Assembly (NCBI GenBank): GCA_900552295.1
Contig: URZB01000012.1
Location: forward strand, 1-14,390
Length of the DNA: 14,390 nt
Source of the DNA: an uncultured Collinsella sp.
GTDB taxonomy: Bacteria > Actinomycetota > Coriobacteriia > Coriobacteriales > Coriobacteriaceae
Reading direction: 5' to 3'
The notes under the pieces are model-generated. The model worked only from the letters and a program-made list of their open reading frames with translations. It was not told where the DNA came from and did not search any database. Shown piece by piece: positions 9,942 to 14,390 of this stretch (positions are counted from its first letter, which is position 1; the number at the start of each line of letters is the position of its first letter). A program made the translations under genes and the position numbers.

Positions 9942-10505
9942 TTAAGGCTCTTTTTTGCCTTGCACGCCCTTGGCCCACTCGGCACTGGCTCTCATGGCGT
10001 TCTCGAGGGCCTCGCGCAGTTTTTGGTCTTCGATGGGCGCCACTTGGCGCTCAATCTCGGTGCGCTCGGCCTCACTTAGGTCAGCATGCGGAGCCGGCGG
10101 GCGCTCGGCCACGGCAGGACGCAGACGCTCTTTGGCAGCGGGCGGCGTGTGACCGGGCGCGGTGGTTTTGAACACCAGGCCATCCACATGCGCACCGACG
10201 CGCTCCATGCGCGCGCGGATGATCTCGCGCAACAGCGTCATTTCCTGCGTCCACGAGGGCGAATCGAGATATACCAGCAGCTCATTGGACTCGGGCAGGT
10301 AGCGCAGGCCCGTCACATGCCGCCCCTCGCGCGTGCCCGAGCACACCGCGTTCCACGCGCGATAGACCGCGCGCGACTCCTCGGCAGCCTCCCTCTGCGC
10401 GCGGCGCTCAGGTGTTGCAGCCGCCAGGATGCGCTGGCGCTCTGCGTTTAAAAACCCACTGAAGGCGACCGTTTCGCTCTCGCGCTCGTAATTAGCACGT
10501 CTCAC
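9942..10505 (-). CDS. DciA-like DUF721 protein (putative replicative helicase loader/operator)
   Basis: A 187-residue protein with a DUF721 domain at about 46-113: the AWNAVCSGTREGRH start, the strand NELLVYLDSPSWTQEM with the conserved Trp, and the helix LLREIIRARM. DUF721 proteins include DciA, which interacts with the replicative helicase DnaB and helps its loading in most bacteria lacking DnaC/DnaI. In Actinomycetota the gene conserved between recF and gyrB belongs to this family. The N-terminus is charged, and the C-terminal third is Pro/Glu/Lys-rich and probably disordered. The start is GTG (10503-10505), overlapping the last 14 nt of recF, with AGGTGG about 9 nt upstream inside recF, so translation is coupled. 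It is the last gene before a strong terminator. The domain assignment is good; the DciA function is by family and context. Confidence 0.9.
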   Translation of the reverse strand: MRRANYERESETVAFSGFLNAERQRILAAATPERRAQREAAEESRAVYRAWNAVCSGTREGRHVTGLRYLPESNELLVYLDSPSWTQEMTLLREIIRARMERVGAHVDGLVFKTTAPGHTPPAAKERLRPAVAERPPAPHADLSEAERTEIERQVAPIEDQKLREALENAMRASAEWAKGVQGKKEP

Positions 10506-11598
10506 CCATGCTCACCACCTTGGCTCGATCAAGCAGGTCATCGGTAAAGTATCCCAGGTTGGTCGTGGTTATGACCGTTTGGATATCATCGCCGATCAGC
10601 CGCAGAAAAGCACCGCGGCGCTCGCCGTCGAGCTCGCTCATCACGTCGTCCAGAAGCAACAGCGGAGCAGTACCCAGAACATCGCGAGCCACGGCCACCT
10701 CGGCCACCTTCCAGGACAGTACCAACGTTCGCTGCTGTCCTTGGCTGGCAAATGAACGGGCGGAGCGACCCGCCACGGTAAATTCAATCTCGTCGCGATG
10801 CGGTCCCACCAACGTCACGCCGCGGCGAATTTCCTCGTCGGCGTGCTCATCAAGGGCGGCCAGCATGCGCTCGTACGCCCAGCCCTTCAGCTCTTCGCGA
10901 TCCTCGACCTGGGGCAAATCCCCCAGCGTGGACGCATAGGACACGTTGGCGGCTTCACCGGACGCCACTTGCCCGTAGGCAGTACGCACATGGCCCGCCA
11001 GCCGGTCGAGCAGGGCCAACCGGTGCACGAGCAGGGCCGAGCCCGCGCGGGCAATCGAATCGTTCCACGCGCCGAGCATCTCGCGGCAGCACCAGGTCTC
11101 CTTGAGCAAGGCGTTACGCTGGGTCACGCAGCGCCCATAGGCGCTCGCAAGATCGGCATAGCGTGCGCTCAGCTGCATGCCAAAGTCATCGAGGGCGGCG
11201 CGGCGCACACTGGCGCCTCGCTTAACCATGTCCAGATGGTCGGGGCAAAACAGCACACTCGGCAGAACGCCGCGCACACCGGCGGCAGAGCATCTCTTGC
11301 CGTTGCGGCTAAACGAGCGCTTACCGTCCTCCGCGCTCAATCCCATATCAAGTACGCGCCCGTCGCCCTCGAGCCTCAGCTCGATCTTGCACGAGCCAAC
11401 GCCGTCATGAACGAGCTCGGCTGCGGTCGGATGCCTAAACGAGGCGCCGCTCGTCAGCAGCTGCAGCGCCTCTATGAGATTGGTCTTTCCCGCCGCGTTG
11501 GGTCCCGTAAGTATCGTCACGCCCTCGTCCAAGGCAAGGCGATAGCTATCGAAGCTGCGGTAGTGCGCGACGGAAAGATCGCGGGCGAACATGGTCAT
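10492..11598 (-). CDS. recF: DNA replication and repair protein RecF
   Basis: A 368-residue SMC-like ABC ATPase of the RecFOR pathway, which helps load RecA at gapped DNA and supports stalled forks. Walker A is GPNAAGKT (32-39), the ABC signature is SQGQQ (285-289) and Walker B is LLLLDDVMSELD (313-324), with the helical lobe between. The length is normal for the family (about 360-400). The ATG lies 9 nt after the dnaN stop (TAG). No good Shine-Dalgarno is visible, so initiation is probably coupled to dnaN translation. A second ATG two codons in is equally plausible. The 3' end overlaps the dciA-like gene by 14 nt. Confidence 0.97.
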   Translation of the reverse strand: MTMFARDLSVAHYRSFDSYRLALDEGVTILTGPNAAGKTNLIEALQLLTSGASFRHPTAAELVHDGVGSCKIELRLEGDGRVLDMGLSAEDGKRSFSRNGKRCSAAGVRGVLPSVLFCPDHLDMVKRGASVRRAALDDFGMQLSARYADLASAYGRCVTQRNALLKETWCCREMLGAWNDSIARAGSALLVHRLALLDRLAGHVRTAYGQVASGEAANVSYASTLGDLPQVEDREELKGWAYERMLAALDEHADEEIRRGVTLVGPHRDEIEFTVAGRSARSFASQGQQRTLVLSWKVAEVAVARDVLGTAPLLLLDDVMSELDGERRGAFLRLIGDDIQTVITTTNLGYFTDDLLDRAKVVSMGETC

Positions 11599-11607
11599 AG
11601 CGCAGCG

Positions 11608-12711
11608 CTAGATGCGGACCGGCATGACCAGGTACAGGTAGTTGATCTTGTCGTAGGACTTGAAGATGCCCGCTTGCGAGTAGCTCTTGAGCTCCAGCGT
11701 GATCTCCTTCTCCTTGGACAGGGCATTGAGGCAGCCGAAGATGTAGTGGTAGTTGAAGGCGATGGTACCCGACTCGCCCTCGGCCTCGACATCGATCGTC
11801 TCCTGCGCAAGGTCCTGGTCATTGGAAATGGAGGACAGGCCCATCTGCCCGTTCTCGACATCAATCTCGAACTTGACGGCGGGGTTGGCGCTCGCGATAA
11901 CGGCCACGCGCTTGAGGGCGGCGTTAAAGGCGGCGACGTCGATCTTGACGCTCGTCACGCACGAATCGGGGATGAGCTGCTTGTAATTGGGGTACACGCC
12001 CTCGATGCGGCGCGACACGTAGGTGGTGTTGCCGGCCTCAAAGACGACCTGGGTGTCGGTAGCCCCGATCATGATGGTCGCCTGGCTGGCCATGATGTTC
12101 AGTGCGTCGTTAAAAGCGTCAGCCGGAACGTTGAGCTCAAAGGAACCCTCGAGGGTCGAGGTCTCGACCTGCGTATCGCACACGGCCAAGCGGAAGGAAT
12201 CGGTCGCCACCAGGCGCACGGTGTTGTTCTCGACCTTCATGTGCACGCCGCCCAGGATGGGGCGGGCCTTGTCGGTCGAGGTGACGCGCCATACGCGGCC
12301 GACCATCTCGGACAAGATATCGGTCGGCAGTTCCACGGCACTCTCGATGGCATAGGCCGGAAACTCGGGGAAGTCATTGGCATCGAGCGTGTTCAGCCTA
12401 AAAGAGCTTTTCTCGCAACCAATCAGCACCTGGCGCTCGGACAGCTCAAAGGTGACCGGGGCATCGGGGAGGGTCTTGGTGATATTGGAGAGCATCTTAC
12501 AGGGGATAACCATCTCGCCCGCTTCTTCGACATGCGCCGCGATGCGATGACGGATCGAGATGGTGTAGTTAGAGGTCTGGAATTCCAAGATGCCGTCTTG
12601 CGCCTTGACGAGCACGCCCGACAGGATGGGAAGGGTGGATGCCGAAGCGACACCCTTCATAACGACGCCGATGGCTTGTGTGAGCGAGCTCTGGCTGACG
12701 GTGAACTTCAT
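11608..12711 (-). CDS. dnaN: DNA polymerase III beta sliding clamp
   Basis: A 367-residue sliding clamp that forms a dimeric ring around DNA and tethers replicative polymerase and repair factors. It begins MKFTVSQSSLTQAI and has the three repeated clamp domains of the family, with typical segments such as ANPAVKFEID in the third domain and the C-terminal MPVRI that lies by the partner-binding pocket (usually MPMRL-like). The length is standard. Its leader is the AT-rich part of the dnaA-dnaN gap, and AAAGG about 9 nt before the ATG is a modest ribosome site. It begins a unit of dnaN, recF and dciA-like genes with a 9-nt gap and then a 14-nt overlap. Confidence 0.98.
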   Translation of the reverse strand: MKFTVSQSSLTQAIGVVMKGVASASTLPILSGVLVKAQDGILEFQTSNYTISIRHRIAAHVEEAGEMVIPCKMLSNITKTLPDAPVTFELSERQVLIGCEKSSFRLNTLDANDFPEFPAYAIESAVELPTDILSEMVGRVWRVTSTDKARPILGGVHMKVENNTVRLVATDSFRLAVCDTQVETSTLEGSFELNVPADAFNDALNIMASQATIMIGATDTQVVFEAGNTTYVSRRIEGVYPNYKQLIPDSCVTSVKIDVAAFNAALKRVAVIASANPAVKFEIDVENGQMGLSSISNDQDLAQETIDVEAEGESGTIAFNYHYIFGCLNALSKEKEITLELKSYSQAGIFKSYDKINYLYLVMPVRI

Positions 12712-12949
12712 CTTTTAATACCTTTCTATAGATATAAATATCTTAATAATAGTAATAGCACTGACGAAACTGTTGATTATTCCCAAAGACGCAGGTCAGA
12801 CCCAGAAAGAGAATCGACAGCAACCTGCGTGCAACAGGGGTGGTTTTCCACGTTCAAAACCTGCGCAAAACTTTTCATCACCGCGGGTTGGGTTTTAGAC
12901 ACCTTATGCCCGTGGTTTCGACAAGTTTTCAACAGGTGTCTCTATTTCC
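12712..12949. other. Candidate chromosomal origin (oriC) in the dnaA-dnaN gap
   Basis: This is the usual Actinomycetota position for oriC. An AT-rich side adjoins dnaN (about 12715-12758). Degenerate DnaA boxes seen by eye against TTATNCACA are TTATTCCCA (12777-12785, one mismatch), TTTTCCACG (12844-12852), TTTTCAACA (12926-12934), TTATGCCCG (12904-12912) and a reverse TGTTGATTA (12771-12779), the last four with two mismatches each. No perfect box is present. Inverted ACGCAGGT/ACCTGCGT (12789-12796, 12823-12830) and a direct AACCTGCG repeat (12822, 12858) are also seen. The dnaN promoter must lie here too but I cannot fix it. Another box cluster could lie upstream of dnaA, outside the window. 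Confidence 0.6.
12744..12758 (+). promoter_or_regulatory. DnaA-trio-like array
   Basis: Five contiguous triplets TAA-TAA-TAG-TAA-TAG, which read 3'-GAT-AAT-GAT-AAT-AAT-5', match the DnaA-trio motif that guides the DnaA filament onto single-stranded DNA in basal origin unwinding. AT-rich DNA lies on the dnaN side, and the nearest box-like sequences lie 12-18 nt away on the other side, in the expected order. Confidence 0.5.
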
Positions 12950-14390
12950 CTACGAGCGCAGTGTAATTTTATCGCGCAGCGACTTGAGGTCTTCGGTGAC
13001 GGTGCGGTCTTCCTGGATCATCTTCTGGACCTTTTTGTAGCTCGTGCTGACGGTCGAGTGGTTGCGGTTGCCAAATTCGGCGCCCACCGCCGTGGTCGTC
13101 ATCTCGCACATCTCGATGGCCAGATAGATGGCGATATGGCGTGCTTTGGCGATATTGGCGTTGCGACGCGGGCCGATGAGCTCCTCGTGTGTCACGCCGT
13201 ACTGCTCTTCGATGACGGACTGAACCGTCTGGACGTTGATCTTTTTGGCCGATGTGTCGAAGTACTGGCTGGCGATGGCGTCGATATCGTCAAAGGTGAG
13301 CTCTCCGCCCTCGCGCTCGCGGTCGCCCGCCTCGCCGGCGCAGCGCTCGCAAAAGCTCTCGAGTTCGCGGATGTTGGTGCCCGACACCTCTGCCATGTGC
13401 TTAAAGTGCTCATCGGTCAGGTGCCCGCCGTCGCCCCCATAGGCCGCCAGCAGCGAGTCGTCGCCTGCCTCGGGAGCGGCGACGATGGTGTTCTCGTAAT
13501 AGCGCTGCAAGATCTTGTATTTCATCTCGTAGCTGGGCTCTGCGACTAGGCAGAGCATGCCGGCGTTGAAGCGGCTGGTCAGACGCTCGTCCATGCTCAG
13601 GTCCTTGGGGGCGCGGTCTGCCGCGATGACGACTTTCTTGTTGTTGCGGATGAACTCGTCCATGAGCTGGAAAAAGTAGTCCACGCTCGCGCGCTTGCCG
13701 ATGATGTTTTGGATGTCATCGATGATGAGCACGTCCACACCGTGGTACGCCTGCATGATGGGGGCGTTGCTCTTCTTTTGGCGGTCGAACTCGGTCATCA
13801 GGTCGTCCAGATATGCCTGGGAGTTGGCATACTTGACCTTGATCTCGGGCGACTTCTCGGCGAGCTCGTTTTTGATGGCAAGCAGCAGGTGCGTCTTGCC
13901 CAGGCCCGATTTGCCGTAGATGAACAGTGATGTGCATGTGCCGCGCTCGTCCGCGAGGGCGGCAAACTTGAGCGCCGAGCGATAGGCATGGCTGTTCTCG
14001 GGGCCGTAGACAAAGTTCTCAAAGGTAAATTTTGAGTTCGCGGCGAGCGGGGCTCCATCCGTATTCTGCTCGGCCGGCACGGTTGGTGCTGGCATGGGTG
14101 AAGCGGGGGTCGCAGCTTGCGTGGATTTGGTCGGCGCTCCGCCCTTCATCTGGTTCATCATGCGACGAAAATCGTCGGCCGAGAGCGTGTTCTTGATTGC
14201 AATGCCCGAATCCGCGCCCGCCGCTGCGTCGTGAGCGATGGGCATGTGCGTGACGGGTGCGCTCGTTGACGTCGCCGCCGCGGTCGGCAACGGTGCCATG
14301 GTTTCACGGGAAACATCGCTGTGCTGGTGCTCGATTGTCGGCACGTCGTCTGCGGAGGCCGGCACCGCCGGGGAAGCGGTGGGAGCCCTG
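12950..14390 (-). CDS. dnaA: Chromosomal replication initiator DnaA (5' end beyond the window)
   Basis: The frame is open to the right edge, so only the C-terminal part is present; domain I (the helicase and DiaA/SirA contact region) is not seen. Numbering from the GTG at 14363-14365, residues 1 to about 110 are an Ala/Pro/Thr-rich linker (domain II), and the AAA+ domain starts near KFTFENFVYGPEN. Walker A is GKSGLGKTH (151-159), Walker B is VLIIDDIQ (212-219), the arginine-finger region is SMDERLTSRF (257-266) and sensor 2 is TNIRELE (330-336). A loop of about 20 residues (about 295-316) appears inserted in the lid. Domain IV has the helix-turn-helix signature FGNRNHSTV (431-439), with Asn435 where E. 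coli has the base-contacting Asp433, while Arg409 (E. coli Arg399) and His436 are kept. It ends 238 bp before dnaN. Confidence 0.97.
   Translation of the reverse strand, partial: RAPTASPAVPASADDVPTIEHQHSDVSRETMAPLPTAAATSTSAPVTHMPIAHDAAAGADSGIAIKNTLSADDFRRMMNQMKGGAPTKSTQAATPASPMPAPTVPAEQNTDGAPLAANSKFTFENFVYGPENSHAYRSALKFAALADERGTCTSLFIYGKSGLGKTHLLLAIKNELAEKSPEIKVKYANSQAYLDDLMTEFDRQKKSNAPIMQAYHGVDVLIIDDIQNIIGKRASVDYFFQLMDEFIRNNKKVVIAADRAPKDLSMDERLTSRFNAGMLCLVAEPSYEMKYKILQRYYENTIVAAPEAGDDSLLAAYGGDGGHLTDEHFKHMAEVSGTNIRELESFCERCAGEAGDREREGGELTFDDIDAIASQYFDTSAKKINVQTVQSVIEEQYGVTHEELIGPRRNANIAKARHIAIYLAIEMCEMTTTAVGAEFGNRNHSTVSTSYKKVQKMIQEDRTVTEDLKSLRDKITLRS

Noticed and set aside
14363..14365. GTG as the true dnaA start
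   Set aside because: The frame stays open to the window edge and domain I, normally present, is missing, so the start must lie outside.

Overview
The window looks like the chromosomal origin region of a GC-rich actinobacterium. All protein and tRNA genes lie on the minus strand. Read in the direction of transcription the order is dnaA (start beyond the right edge), dnaN, recF, dciA-like DUF721, gyrB, gyrA, tRNA-Ile(GAT), tRNA-Ala(TGC), tRNA-Ile(GAT), a bifunctional-nuclease-domain gene, two small hypotheticals, typA/bipA, and a shortened surface-adhesin gene. The dnaA-dnaN-recF-DUF721-gyrB-gyrA-tRNA-Ile-tRNA-Ala order is the classic Actinomycetota origin layout (Mycobacterium has it too, with a DUF3566 gene between gyrA and ileT). 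Gut Coriobacteriia, especially Collinsella, are my best guess from the protein style and the Cna-type adhesin fragment. This is inference, not a database result.

Right part (7.8-14.4 kb): replication initiation and topology. The 237-bp dnaA-dnaN gap has an AT-rich stretch, five contiguous TAA/TAG triplets that read as a DnaA-trio array, and only degenerate DnaA boxes, so it is a candidate oriC. dnaN, recF and dciA are tightly packed and probably co-transcribed, ending at a strong terminator just before gyrB. gyrB and gyrA are 11 nt apart and each starts with GTG behind a strong Shine-Dalgarno.

Middle (4.4-5.05 kb): the gyrA terminator, a 186-bp nested inverted repeat with near-perfect 36-bp inner arms, a stable-RNA promoter, and a three-tRNA unit with a 16-bp-stem terminator-like hairpin between the first tRNA and the other two.

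Left part (0-4.3 kb): a likely operon of the BFN-domain protein, a two-pass membrane hypothetical, an acidic soluble hypothetical, and the ribosome-associated GTPase TypA with its own terminator. A region with a 25% GC core follows. Then comes a secreted Cna-like adhesin N-terminus whose frame runs into a double-hairpin palindromic element at the left edge and stops there.

Most of the window is conserved core genome. The items that stand out are the large palindrome between gyrA and the tRNAs, the DnaA with altered DNA-contact residues facing non-canonical boxes, the DnaA-trio candidate, the 70-residue acidic GyrA extension, the hairpin inside the tRNA unit, and the palindrome-truncated adhesin. 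I found no clear sign of a complete undescribed multi-gene system.
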